The notes under the pieces are model-generated. The model worked only from the letters and a program-made list of their open reading frames with translations, made no database searches and had not been told where the DNA came from. Below, piece by piece: positions 25,176 through 33,537 of a DNA stretch of 45,782 nucleotides. The stretch covers positions 1 through 45,782 of the forward strand of contig JAHBAD010000111.1 of assembly GCA_018385395.1 (NCBI GenBank). The letters run 5' to 3'. This DNA comes from Treponema sp. GTDB lineage: Bacteria > Spirochaetota > Spirochaetia > Treponematales > Treponemataceae. How positions within the stretch are numbered: position 1 is the stretch's first letter; the number at the start of each line of letters is the position of its first letter. The translations under genes and the position numbers were made by a program.

Positions 25176-26153
25176 TTATTTAAAAATCCTTTCGCAGAAA
25201 TTAAAGAGGCCGCTGGAGATTGCAGGGTCTCCGTGGTCACTTCCCGGAACCATCCACCAGAAATGATCAACTCCATTCTTTTTCAAAACAGCGTGATAAG
25301 TTGAAGGATAGAAAGTTACAACGCCGTCTGCGTCTCCCACACAAATCATAAGAACTTCTGGAGTAAGGCCTTCGGGGAATTTAAAATCTTCTTCCTTGAA
25401 CTGACCCGGATGCATTGTATTTGGAATTACTCCTGGAGCCGGTGCCATAGCTGCAACATAACCAAAAAGTTCCGGGTGTGCAACACCAATTGAAAGTGCC
25501 TCGCGACCGCCCATACTGAATCCGCAGACTGCTGTATTTTCACGTCCTTCAAGAACCGAAAACTGTGTCTTGAGCCATGGCATTACATCTTCTACAACTT
25601 CGTTAATACAGTTGTCATAAGCTGCCCAGTCTTCAGGTTCGCCAAAGCCTGTGCACTGTGCCTTTGTCTTACTTGAATAGATAAAAGGATATACAACAAT
25701 CATTTCTTTTGCGTCACCCATGTTTATCATATTACTGATAAGAACCTGTGTTCCAACCATAGACATTTCATTTCCCCAGTAACCATGGAAAACGTAAAGT
25801 ACCGGATATTTTTTTTCTTCCGAATAATCTGGTGGAAGCAGAACTGCAATATTCTTATTCTTTTCACAAACTGATGAATAGTAATTTGTATGAACCAGTC
25901 GACCAGGAGTCAAATCCCAGTGATTGTTCATATAAGTTTTTGGCGGATAAACAGCTATGCCATCATCATTACGCATGATTTTTTCTGCCTTCATCTCTTC
26001 TGCAGACGGAGGTTCATTAGACGGCGCCTTGTTTTCTGTTTTCACCTGACCTGCATATTTAGCCTCATTTGAAGTAGTACTGCATCCTGTGTTCATTGCA
26101 GCTGTCATAATTAATCCTCCAATACATAAAAATTTAAATAATGATTTTCCCAT
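25176..26153 (-). CDS. Secreted esterase lipoprotein (feruloyl/acetyl esterase-like)
   Basis: A 325-residue alpha/beta hydrolase of the esterase D/CE1-like family. The N-terminus is a lipoprotein signal ending AMNTGC (Cys24), a relaxed spirochaete-type lipobox. The nucleophile elbow is CGFSMGGREAL, an Asp is offered by CVGDADGV and the His by PGSDHGDP. YPVLYVFHGYWGNE supplies the oxyanion region. Such enzymes remove ferulate or acetyl groups from plant xylan, so a role in fibre breakdown on the cell surface is likely but not proven. AGGAG eight bases before 26153 identifies the start; the frame extends upstream to 26201 without a ribosome site. Two AAACGTTT palindromes lie upstream. Confidence 0.87.
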   Translation of the reverse strand: MGKSLFKFLCIGGLIMTAAMNTGCSTTSNEAKYAGQVKTENKAPSNEPPSAEEMKAEKIMRNDDGIAVYPPKTYMNNHWDLTPGRLVHTNYYSSVCEKNKNIAVLLPPDYSEEKKYPVLYVFHGYWGNEMSMVGTQVLISNMINMGDAKEMIVVYPFIYSSKTKAQCTGFGEPEDWAAYDNCINEVVEDVMPWLKTQFSVLEGRENTAVCGFSMGGREALSIGVAHPELFGYVAAMAPAPGVIPNTMHPGQFKEEDFKFPEGLTPEVLMICVGDADGVVTFYPSTYHAVLKKNGVDHFWWMVPGSDHGDPAISSGLFNFCERIFK

Positions 26154-26174
26154 TTTTGTTCTCCTGATTTTATT

Positions 26175-26239
26175 AAAACGTTTAACTATTTTATCCTGCA
26201 ATACATTTTTTTGTCATAGTGTTTTTTTCTGAAACGTTT
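26175..26239. promoter_or_regulatory. Two LacI-type operator candidates
   Basis: The palindromic core AAACGTTT occurs at 26176-26183 and at 26232-26239, with centres 56 bases apart, in the short gap between the divergent esterase and queH genes. Cores of this type are typical operators of LacI/GalR-family regulators. The first lies close to the likely transcription start of the esterase, where a repressor would block it. Confidence 0.45.
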
Positions 26240-26254
26240 TTATATAATCATCTT

Positions 26255-26971
26255 ATGGAATATCTGCAGAAATCCAGAGAGCGGAATCACAATTATCAGA
26301 AGTCTCTTGAAAACGTTATTACCAGAATCAAAAAATCTGGAGAACGCCCTTCACTTTGTCTGCACGCATGCTGCGGCCCATGTTCCAGTTATGTCCTTGA
26401 ATATCTTGCCGAATACTTCGATGTGACCGTTTTGTATTACAATCCGAATATTTACCCGGCCGCAGAATATGAACGCCGCCTTTCGGAACTGCAGACTTTG
26501 TATACACATTTTCCGCCTGTTCTTGAAAATAAGGTAAAAGTTGTGGTTCTTCCATATGATCCCGAAGAATACTATTCTGCAATAAACGTGCGGAATGAAC
26601 CTTTTATTGCACAAGAACCCGAAAAAGGTGAAAGATGCCATCGTTGTTACGAATTGCGCCTGAAATGTACATACAATTATGCCAAAACCAACGGTTTTGA
26701 TTACTTTTGTACTACACTTTCTATAAGCCCATTCAAAGATGCGGAGCAAATCAACTCTATAGGAATGGAACTTGCAGGTACTACAGAATATCGTTCCCTG
26801 AAGGGAAACGCCATTGAGCTTCCGCCTGCAAAAGACGGAGAACCAGCCTGGCTTATTTCAGATTTTAAAAAGAACGGCGGCTTCAGACGGAGCCTTGAAT
26901 TAAGCGAAGAATACAATCTTTTCAGACAGGAATATTGCGGGTGTATTTATTCCTATAAATCGCTATACTGA
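26255..26971 (+). CDS. queH: Epoxyqueuosine reductase QueH
   Basis: Catalyses the last step of queuosine synthesis, reducing epoxyqueuosine in tRNA to queuosine. The 238-residue protein has the full cysteine set of the QueH (DUF208) family: LHACCGPCSS near the start, ERCHRCYELR in the middle and EYCGCIYS at the end, which hold a 4Fe-4S cluster and catalytic cysteines. It replaces the unrelated, cobalamin-dependent QueG. The ATG at 26255 is preferred over GTG at 26219 because the family begins near here and TATAAT at 26243-26248 ends 6 bases before it. argA follows after 4 bases. Confidence 0.93.
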   Translation: MEYLQKSRERNHNYQKSLENVITRIKKSGERPSLCLHACCGPCSSYVLEYLAEYFDVTVLYYNPNIYPAAEYERRLSELQTLYTHFPPVLENKVKVVVLPYDPEEYYSAINVRNEPFIAQEPEKGERCHRCYELRLKCTYNYAKTNGFDYFCTTLSISPFKDAEQINSIGMELAGTTEYRSLKGNAIELPPAKDGEPAWLISDFKKNGGFRRSLELSEEYNLFRQEYCGCIYSYKSLY

Positions 26972-26975
26972 AAGA

Positions 26976-28280
26976 ATGGAACTCAGAACACAAAAAGCCG
27001 ACAACATTCGCGGCGTAATACGCTATCTCCAGAAATTCAAAAATGCAACAGTCGTTATTTATCTGGATGACAAACTTTTTGACTCACCGCTTTTTTCCAG
27101 CCACATTAAAGATATTGCACTTCTTCATGCTTCAGGCTTAAAAGTTGTAATTGTTCCAGGCGCAAAAAAAAGAATTGATGAAGTTCTTAGTTCCGCAAAT
27201 ATTTCCTGGGCTTATAAAGACAATGTCCGCATCACAGACGATGAGGCCATCCCTCTCATTAAAATGGCCGCATTCGATGTTTCAAATATTGTAATGACAA
27301 ATCTTGCCGCAAATAAAATCAACGCCGTTATCGGTAACTGGGTTACTTCGCGGGCAATAGGCGTTCTTGACGGACAGGATTTTGGAACTGCCGGTGAAAT
27401 CAGCAGACTGGATATTGATGCCGTTCACAAAATTCTTGATGACGGATTTACTCCTATTTTCCCTTGCATCGGATGGAACTCTAACGGTCACCCTTACAAT
27501 ATTTCTTCCCTGAACCTTGCTCAGAATATTGCAACAAGTCTTAAGGCTGACAAACTTTTCTTTGTAATGGATAACAAAGAAATCAATTCTGATTCTTACA
27601 ATATTCCTGAAGGTTTCGCACTTTCAGAGACAGGTGATGTTCCTGCCATGACCGTTGAGGAAGTTGATCAGTTTTTAAATGCTAACGAACGGTCGTTAGT
27701 AACAAGGCTTTTGGAACTTGCAAAAGACGCCTGTGAAAAAGGTGTTACACGTGCTCATATTCTTAACGGAAATCTTGACGGCGTACTGCCATGTGAAATT
27801 TTCAGCGACCTTGGTTCAGGAACCATGATTTATACAAGTGACTACGGTGGAATCCGCCAGATGACAACGGGAGACGTTCCTCGTGTTCTGGGTCTTATGC
27901 GCCCATTCTTTGAAAATGGAAAACTTCTTCCAAGAACAGAAAGTCAGCTTCTTGAAAAAGTTGATGATTACATTGTTTATGAATTTGATGGTGGTATCAG
28001 TGCCTGTGCCGCTCTCCACAAATATCCGGACGGACAAGGCGAAATTGCCGCTGTTGCTGTTGATGAAAACTTCAAGCATATGGGCATCGGCGAAAAAATG
28101 GTTAAGTTTCTTTGCCAGGCAGCAAAAGCCCGCGACGTAAAATCGGTTTTCATTTTAACAACACAGGCAGGCGACTGGTTCCAGAGTCTTGGCTTCAAAG
28201 CTGATTCAGTTGAATCTCTTCCACCTGAACGCCGTGCAAAATGGACTCCGGAACGCAATTCAAAAGTTTTCAGAAAATAA
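26976..28280 (+). CDS. argA: Amino-acid N-acetyltransferase (N-acetylglutamate synthase)
   Basis: First step of arginine synthesis: transfer of acetyl from acetyl-CoA to glutamate. The 434 residues comprise an amino acid kinase-like domain (about 1-280, regulatory in ArgA) and a GNAT domain (about 290-430, with VAAVAVDENFKHMGIGEKM as the acetyl-CoA loop). The closing region PPERRAKWTPERNSKVF matches the ArgA C-terminus. Length is close to the 443 of the E. coli enzyme. The gene follows queH by 4 bases and TATACT at 26964-26969 lies 6 bases before its ATG; either route of expression is possible. Arginine feedback inhibition is usual in the family. Confidence 0.9.
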   Translation: MELRTQKADNIRGVIRYLQKFKNATVVIYLDDKLFDSPLFSSHIKDIALLHASGLKVVIVPGAKKRIDEVLSSANISWAYKDNVRITDDEAIPLIKMAAFDVSNIVMTNLAANKINAVIGNWVTSRAIGVLDGQDFGTAGEISRLDIDAVHKILDDGFTPIFPCIGWNSNGHPYNISSLNLAQNIATSLKADKLFFVMDNKEINSDSYNIPEGFALSETGDVPAMTVEEVDQFLNANERSLVTRLLELAKDACEKGVTRAHILNGNLDGVLPCEIFSDLGSGTMIYTSDYGGIRQMTTGDVPRVLGLMRPFFENGKLLPRTESQLLEKVDDYIVYEFDGGISACAALHKYPDGQGEIAAVAVDENFKHMGIGEKMVKFLCQAAKARDVKSVFILTTQAGDWFQSLGFKADSVESLPPERRAKWTPERNSKVFRK

Positions 28281-28288
28281 TATAAAGA

Positions 28289-28873
28289 TTACCTGACAGA
28301 AAAATGCACCAGTGGATAAGGTGGCTTACCGCAGGTGAGTGCTGCCTCAGAAATGATTCCTTCGAAAATGGAAAAGTTTTTATTCACATAATCCATGGCA
28401 GCCGACTGCTGTTCCCGGGTCAAAGTTTTTCCAAGTGTTACATGAGGAAAAATATTTTCCGGAAGATAGTACGGATTAATTTTTATATCAGGGATTTTAA
28501 TAATTTCATCATAAATCAGATTAATCTGAGTTTTAAGTTCATCGGTCATTCTGACTTTTGCAAAAACAACGTTAGGGATTCCGTCGCCGCAGGATGCAAA
28601 AGTCAGGGGAACGGCTTTAAGTTTTCCTTCAAGATTTTTCACCGCCTGTTTAAGCTGCTCCTGGCCGGTGCGGGTCTGAATCTGAAGGAAAGTCAGATGC
28701 GGCGGAACATTAAATTCCAGCATGAACTGATTTCCTGTTACGTCCGCAATTCCATTAATCAAATTCTGTAATGTTCGGTTTGTAAGAGGATCAAAAAAAG
28801 CTGAAATCAGAAACATTGTTTTCTGCGGACGGCATGGGTTTCCAAGCTCGTCCTTTATCTGCCACAGTGACAT
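28289..28873 (-). CDS. 2H phosphoesterase (2'-5' RNA ligase-like)
   Basis: A 194-residue cytoplasmic protein of the 2H phosphoesterase superfamily. The two hallmark motifs are present, PPHLTF near residue 60 and FPHVTLGK near 146, spaced as in LigT-like proteins. Members act on 2'-5' linkages or cyclic phosphates of RNA or nucleotides; the exact substrate is not evident. It ends 8 bases from argA in convergent orientation and starts 3 bases after the small gene at 28877, with which it is likely cotranscribed. Confidence 0.8.
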   Translation of the reverse strand: MSLWQIKDELGNPCRPQKTMFLISAFFDPLTNRTLQNLINGIADVTGNQFMLEFNVPPHLTFLQIQTRTGQEQLKQAVKNLEGKLKAVPLTFASCGDGIPNVVFAKVRMTDELKTQINLIYDEIIKIPDIKINPYYLPENIFPHVTLGKTLTREQQSAAMDYVNKNFSIFEGIISEAALTCGKPPYPLVHFSVR

Positions 28874-28876
28874 TTT

Positions 28877-29113
28877 CTATAAACCTGCCTTTACACAAAA
28901 ATCTTTGTAGAGCTTACTGTCTTCGCCTTTCCATGCTTTAAGTTTTCCAAGAAGCTCATCCACTCTGCGCTGTCCGTCTTCTGCATAAACCAGATACGGC
29001 AGGAAATTTTCCTGCCGTATATTTGATTCAGTACCTGGAAGCTTTGCAATGTGCTCCCGTACTTCATCACCATGCTTTTTCCACAAAGCATTTTCTTCAT
29101 CAGAAAAATTCAT
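28877..29113 (-). CDS. Small hypothetical protein, possibly the C-terminal half of the HTH regulator
   Basis: A 78-residue charged protein with no recognised domain (NFSDEENALWKKHGDEVREH at the start). Its ATG at 29113 lies inside the end of the HTH gene, overlapping it by 14 bases. A T5 run (29105-29109) sits in the overlap; with one T fewer the HTH frame would continue directly into this one as NEFSDEENALW. It may therefore be a separate, translationally coupled protein or the severed tail of one 142-residue regulator. Confidence 0.6.
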   Translation of the reverse strand: MNFSDEENALWKKHGDEVREHIAKLPGTESNIRQENFLPYLVYAEDGQRRVDELLGKLKAWKGEDSKLYKDFCVKAGL

Positions 29114-29306
29114 TGAACAGTGCATCTGTTGAAATGTTCAGTGTTTTTGCCAGTGGAACAATCTGAGCTGTATCAGGCATACCCGCATCACTTTTCCATT
29201 TGCTTACTGCCTGAGCTGTTACAAAAAGCTGGGAAGCCAGTTCTTCCTGTGTGAGACCCAGCTGCTTTCTGTCAGATTTAATGTTCTGTCCGATTGAGTA
29301 ATTCAT
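29100..29306 (-). CDS. XRE-family helix-turn-helix regulator
   Basis: A 68-residue DNA-binding protein. IGQNIKSDRKQLGLTQEELASQLFVTAQAVSKWKSDAGMPD is a standard HTH_3 domain with its recognition helix at about residues 28-37. It ends right after the domain (STDALFNEFF), shorter than most relatives, which carry a tail. CCACGTGG at 29328-29335, just upstream, is a possible operator for autoregulation. The following overlapping frame may be the missing tail. Confidence 0.85.
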   Translation of the reverse strand: MNYSIGQNIKSDRKQLGLTQEELASQLFVTAQAVSKWKSDAGMPDTAQIVPLAKTLNISTDALFNEFF

Positions 29307-29389
29307 TTTACTTCTGCTTTTTTATTTCCACGTGGTAATTGTATATTAGCAGAATGGCATAAAGATTCCTAACAATTTTTTTTGGATAT

Positions 29390-29410
29390 AATTCAACGGT
29401 GAGTTGAATT
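29390..29410. terminator. Hairpin downstream of the 29446 gene
   Basis: AATTCAA 29390-29396 pairs with TTGAATT 29404-29410, with T and A runs on both sides. It could end transcripts from the minus-strand gene at 29446. The rest of 29307-29445 shows only the CCACGTGG palindrome and AT-rich sequence. Confidence 0.5.
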
Positions 29411-29445
29411 TTTCATTCATTAAAATTTACTTCCATAAGCCAGAT

Positions 29446-30270
29446 TTAGATTATGCCGGCACCTTTTAATTGTTTTTCAAATAGCCTCATATCAAAAGGG
29501 TGCCGGCTAGTTTCAGTTGTGAACAAAAATCTGCTGCCAGGAAAAATTCCATTTCGCCCGTATAGATTCAGTTTTTCTAGAGTGTGTGAAACATATTCAG
29601 GGTCATCCATACGACCAAAGTGTTCAAGGATTATTTCTTTGCGAGTTTCTTTATTAAGCAAAGTAAAATCAGGGTAAACCGTTATTTTTAATCCGTGACG
29701 GTCGCGAAGTTTATGAGGAAATTCATAACGATACGGAATGCCCAGGGAAGCAAGTTTATTTGCAATAAGCATTTCACTTTTTGACCGGACGCGTTCCCCT
29801 CGGTCTGTGACAAGTTCACTATTTGTTTCAAGAAATGCTTTTCCCTTGTATTTCACAAACAACCACGCCTTCACAAACTCCTCATCAGATAAAACTGAAT
29901 CGGTCAGATACTTTCTGCGAACCTGATTTTTTTCTGCCAGGAAATTTTCCAGGGAAGCGAAACAAAGTTCCGAAGGAAGGGCACTTAAAAACTTTTCCAG
30001 TTTATTTATTAAATCCTGAATTTTCTTCAGTACCCGTTTGCTGTAATCCCTTTGGCAATAACGAGAAATCATATTCGCATCTTTTTTCCCCAGGTATTTC
30101 CCATTTAGGTCTTTTGACTTTGTAATTAAGTAAATCTGTGGATATTTCGAAGAAGCATTTATTTTTATGCGACCTTTCAGAAGGTTTTCCTTAAAAGTTT
30201 TTTCGGTCTGAACTTCAAGCTTTTTTAAATATGACAATCGTTCATTTATTTCAGAAATGATGTGTTGCAT
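29446..30270 (-). CDS. Hypothetical protein with a PD-(D/E)XK nuclease-like domain
   Basis: A 274-residue cytoplasmic protein. The N-terminal 130 residues are charged and probably coiled coil. The C-terminal part contains VRSKSEMLIANKLASLGIPY, VYPDFTLLN and EIILEHFG, an order that resembles the E, D and E-x-K/H elements of restriction-endonuclease folds, as seen in conserved proteins of clostridia and spirochaetes. The last motif has His where Lys is usual, so nuclease activity is uncertain. GGAGG five bases before the ATG at 30270 decides the start; the frame extends upstream to 30354. It stands next to the tandem repeat array; no partner gene is nearby. Confidence 0.65.
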   Translation of the reverse strand: MQHIISEINERLSYLKKLEVQTEKTFKENLLKGRIKINASSKYPQIYLITKSKDLNGKYLGKKDANMISRYCQRDYSKRVLKKIQDLINKLEKFLSALPSELCFASLENFLAEKNQVRRKYLTDSVLSDEEFVKAWLFVKYKGKAFLETNSELVTDRGERVRSKSEMLIANKLASLGIPYRYEFPHKLRDRHGLKITVYPDFTLLNKETRKEIILEHFGRMDDPEYVSHTLEKLNLYGRNGIFPGSRFLFTTETSRHPFDMRLFEKQLKGAGII

Positions 30271-30342
30271 TTTTCCTCCAACATATAAATAGATTTTTTT
30301 TGGTTTTTCAGGCAAATACAGGAGGAATTTTTGAAAATTTTT

Positions 30343-31060
30343 CGAAATTCTCACACCTTTGGGGTAAAAATCACAGAAAGGTGTGAGTTTTCTGTGCCTG
30401 TCACACCGTTTGGAACGGACATTTCGACGTTACAAGCAGTAACGAAGGTAACAAAAATAACAAAAGGGGACATAACAAAAGGGGACAGACCCCTACTTGA
30501 GCCCCTACTTGAACTTCAAAAACTCACACCTTTTGATGTAAAATCACAGAAAAGTGTGAGTTTTCTGTTACAAAAGGGGTCAGACCCCTACTTGAATTTC
30601 AAAAACTCACACCTTAGGGGTAAAAATCACAGAAAGGTGTGTGTTTTCTGTGCCTGTCGCACCGTTTGGAACGGACATTTCGCCGTTACAAGCAGTAACA
30701 AAGGTAACAAAAGGGGACAGACCCCTACTTAATCTTCAAAAACACACACCTTTGGGGTAAAAATCACAGAAAGGTGTGAGTTTTCTGTGCCTGTCACACC
30801 GTTTGGAACGGACATTTCGCCGTTACAAGTAGTAACAAAGGTAATAAAAGGGGACAGACCCCCTACTTAATCTTCAAAAACTCACACCTTTTGAAGAAAA
30901 TCACAGAAAAGTGTGAGTTTTCTGTGCCTGTGGCTCTGTTTGGAACGGACATTTCGCCGTTACAAGTAGTATCAAAGGTAGCAAAAGGGGACAGACCCCT
31001 ACTTGAACTTCAAAAACTCACACCTTAGGGGTAAAAATCACAGAAAGGTGTGAGTTTTTA
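30343..31060. repeat. Tandem array of about 137-bp repeats
   Basis: The segment CTCACACC, or CACACACC in the fourth, recurs at about 30350, 30523, 30606, 30743, 30881 and 31017. Each unit has a left arm AAAACTCACACCTT and, about 20 bases on, its complement AAGGTGTGAGTTTT. These are followed by CCGTTTGGAACGG, ACAAGCAGTAACAAAGGTAA and the palindrome-like GGGGACAGACCCCT. The second unit lacks its middle. Unit-to-unit identity is high, suggesting recent expansion or gene conversion. No protein-coding signal was found. Confidence 0.9.
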
Positions 31061-31172
31061 TCCCAAAGCCACCGTTCGCCACCGGTTCCACCCCAGACCG
31101 TATCTTTCTACGTTTCTATGACGCCAAACGGCTAGCAAACACTCTTTTCACTTATAAAAAATCACGGAAATA

Positions 31173-31202
31173 TTGACTAAAATTTCTATACAAAAATATA
31201 AA
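31173..31202 (+). promoter_or_regulatory. Predicted promoter of the GH31 gene
   Basis: TTGACT at 31173-31178 and TATAAA at 31197-31202 are 18 bases apart. Transcription would start near 31210, giving a leader of about 190 bases that includes the structured element before the ATG at 31397. Confidence 0.6.
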
Positions 31203-31231
31203 ATCTCAAGGTAGAATTAAAGTAGGAAATA

Positions 31232-31380
31232 ATGCGCCAGGGATTGGAGCGGCGCCGAAGGCGTCCACCGCAGGGGCGGCTCCATTAGTGAGCTTTGCGA
31301 ACCAACGAGACGACCCGAGGAGGATGAACGTCAGTGAACCGCGAAAAGCCCGCCCCGAGTTTACGAGGGTGGCGCCCAAA
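31232..31380 (+). other. Branched structured element in the predicted GH31 leader
   Basis: GCGCCA 31234-31239 pairs with TGGCGC 31370-31375 to close the element. Inside are TGGAGC with GCTCCA (about 31245-31284, containing a CGCC-GAA-GGCG hairpin), GCTTTGCG with CGCGAAAAGC, and GACG with CGTC. It ends about 10 bases before the Shine-Dalgarno at 31386. It may be a dispersed repeat that landed in the leader or a cis-acting RNA; no known riboswitch class is recognised. Confidence 0.55.
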
Positions 31381-31396
31381 ATAACAAGGAGAACAA

Positions 31397-33388
31397 ATGT
31401 TCGTACAGGAAGAAAATGCCCTTATTCTGAAAAAGGGAAATGAAACACTGAAAATTGAACCATGGGGAAAAGATGCCCTCCGCGTTCGCTCAACACTTGA
31501 ACCTCAGTTCACAGGAAGTGTCTGGGGACTCACAGAAGAACCAAAAGCCTGCAAGGCAAAAATTAAAATTACTTCAGACGGAGCAGAAATCACAAACGGA
31601 AAAATGACAGCCCGCCTCAACAACAACGGGGTTCTGGCTTTCTACAAAGGAAGCGAATGTATCCTCCACGAATATTTCCGCTCTTACGATCCGAGCGCCT
31701 CAAAAGAAACCTGCTGTACAAAAGTTATCGCACGCGAATGGAAGGGCCTCCGAGGAGGCTACGACTACAAGCTGACTGTACGTTTTGACCCTAACGACGG
31801 CGAAAAACTTTACGGTATGGGTCAGTACGCCATGCCTTACCTGGACGTAAAAGGCTGTCAGCTTGAACTGGCTCAGCGCAACGGACAGATTACAATTCCT
31901 TTTGCAATTTCAAATCTTGGTTACGGCTTCATGTGGAATAACCCTGGCGTTGGCCGCGCCTCATTCGGAAAGAACATGACTGAATGGCTTTGTGAATCTA
32001 CAAAAGAAATGGACTACTGGATTGTTGCCGGCGACACACCTGCAGAAATTGTAGAAAAATATACTGCCGTTGTAGGACGCGCTCCTGTAATGACAAAGGA
32101 CTACCTGGGCTTCTGGCAGTGCAAGCTCCGCTACCGCACTCAGGAAGAAGTTCTTACTGTTGCACGCCGCTACAAGGAAATGGGAATCCACCTGGATGTA
32201 ATCGTTATTGACTTCTTCCACTGGATCCGCCAGGGTGACTGGGGCTTCGACCCTGAATACTGGCCTGATCCAAAAGCTATGTGTGACGAACTTCACGCCA
32301 TGGGCACAAAGGTTATGATTTCCATCTGGCCAAGCGTTGATAAAAAATCTGTTCACTACTACGACATGCTTGATAAAGGTCTCCTGGTTCGCACAGAACG
32401 GGGAACAAACCAGACATACGACTTCATGGGCGACTGTGTTACATTTGATGCTACAAACCCTGAAGCCCGCAAATACATCTGGGAGATTGCAAAGAAAAAT
32501 TACGTTGATTACGGAATCGATATGTTCTGGCTGGACAACGCTGAACCTGACTACAACATCTACGACTGGGAAAATTACCGCTACCAGATGGGACCAGCCC
32601 TTGCCTGCACAAACATTTATCCAAAATGCTACAACCAGGCTTTCTATGAAGGCATGACAGAAATGGGCAAAAAAAGCATCGTGAACCTGACTCGTTCAGG
32701 CTGGTTCGGAAGCCAGAAATACGGTGCAGTTCTCTGGAACGGCGATGTTCAGTCTACATGGGAATGTCTTGAAGATTCCATCGCTCAGGGCCTGAACATG
32801 GGTCTTGCAGGTTTCCCTTGGTGGAACACAGACATCGGCGGATTCATGTACGGAAACCCTGAAGATCCAGCCTTTGTTGAACTCCTTGAACGCTGGGCTC
32901 AGTTCGCTGTATTCAGCCCTATCATGCGCCTCCATGGCGACCGCGATCCTCACGACACACCTCCACTTTGTAAAGATCCTCAGCAGGATTACGGCGGAGG
33001 CTACCTTTACACTGGACGCCCTAACGAAATCTGGAGCTATGGTCCTGAAGCACAGAAAATTCTTGAAGCTCAGATTAAGCTGCGCCAGAGCCTTGTTCCT
33101 TACATCGCAAAGCTTTCAAAAGAAGCTGCAAAAACCGGCTCCCCTGTAATGCGCACAATGTTCTACGAATTCCCTGACGATGAAAAATGCTGGGATCTTC
33201 GTGACCAGTACATGTTCGGTGACGAATACCTGGTTGCTCCAGTTCTGAAAGCTGGCATGAAGAGCCGTAAGGTTTATCTGCCGGAAGGAAATTGGACAGA
33301 CATCCGCGACGGTAAAGTTTACGATGGCGGCACAACTGTTGAAGTTGCAACACCAATCGAAAGCATTCCGGTATTTAAGAAAAACTAA
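31397..33388 (+). CDS. Glycoside hydrolase family 31 (alpha-xylosidase/alpha-glucosidase)
   Basis: A 663-residue cytoplasmic enzyme predicted to remove alpha-linked xylose or glucose from imported oligosaccharides. It has the N-terminal beta-sandwich (about 1-220), the (beta/alpha)8 barrel with nucleophile WLDNAEPD near residue 380 and acid/base HGDRDP near 515, and C-terminal beta domains. DFFHWIRQGDWGFDPEYWPDP is the conserved substrate-recognition strand; its shape is closer to alpha-xylosidases such as YicI than to sucrase-isomaltase types. No signal peptide is seen. AAGGAG at 31385-31390 fixes the ATG. The gene is not next to a transporter. The long mRNA leader is unusual for this window. 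Confidence 0.92.
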   Translation: MFVQEENALILKKGNETLKIEPWGKDALRVRSTLEPQFTGSVWGLTEEPKACKAKIKITSDGAEITNGKMTARLNNNGVLAFYKGSECILHEYFRSYDPSASKETCCTKVIAREWKGLRGGYDYKLTVRFDPNDGEKLYGMGQYAMPYLDVKGCQLELAQRNGQITIPFAISNLGYGFMWNNPGVGRASFGKNMTEWLCESTKEMDYWIVAGDTPAEIVEKYTAVVGRAPVMTKDYLGFWQCKLRYRTQEEVLTVARRYKEMGIHLDVIVIDFFHWIRQGDWGFDPEYWPDPKAMCDELHAMGTKVMISIWPSVDKKSVHYYDMLDKGLLVRTERGTNQTYDFMGDCVTFDATNPEARKYIWEIAKKNYVDYGIDMFWLDNAEPDYNIYDWENYRYQMGPALACTNIYPKCYNQAFYEGMTEMGKKSIVNLTRSGWFGSQKYGAVLWNGDVQSTWECLEDSIAQGLNMGLAGFPWWNTDIGGFMYGNPEDPAFVELLERWAQFAVFSPIMRLHGDRDPHDTPPLCKDPQQDYGGGYLYTGRPNEIWSYGPEAQKILEAQIKLRQSLVPYIAKLSKEAAKTGSPVMRTMFYEFPDDEKCWDLRDQYMFGDEYLVAPVLKAGMKSRKVYLPEGNWTDIRDGKVYDGGTTVEVATPIESIPVFKKN

Positions 33389-33393
33389 AACAT

Positions 33394-33518
33394 AAAGGGG
33401 CTGTCCAATAAGTTTGCATTACGGTGGTTGAGTTTATTGAAACCACCACATTTAGTGTAGCAGTCATTTCGACGAGCTCAATGAGCGCTACACTCATTAC
33501 TTTTTGGACAGCCCCTTT
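33394..33518. repeat. Three-way-junction hairpin element and probable terminator
   Basis: AAAGGGGCTGTCCA 33394-33407 pairs perfectly with TGGACAGCCCCTTT 33505-33518. Inside are two arms: GGTGGTT 33423-33429 with AACCACC 33441-33447, and AGTGTAGC 33454-33461 with GCTACACT 33487-33494, extended by TCATT with AATGA. It lies exactly between the convergent GH31 and flavodoxin genes and could terminate both. Confidence 0.8.
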
Positions 33519-33537
33519 CTTTTACCAGGTTTATAAA

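Noticed and set aside
30331-30732. A 133-codon plus-strand open frame across the repeat array
   Set aside because: It is made of repeat units, has no ribosome site and encodes a low-information repeated peptide.
30343-31060. The tandem array as a CRISPR
   Set aside because: The period is about 137 bp, the whole unit is conserved rather than having unique spacers, and no cas gene is nearby.
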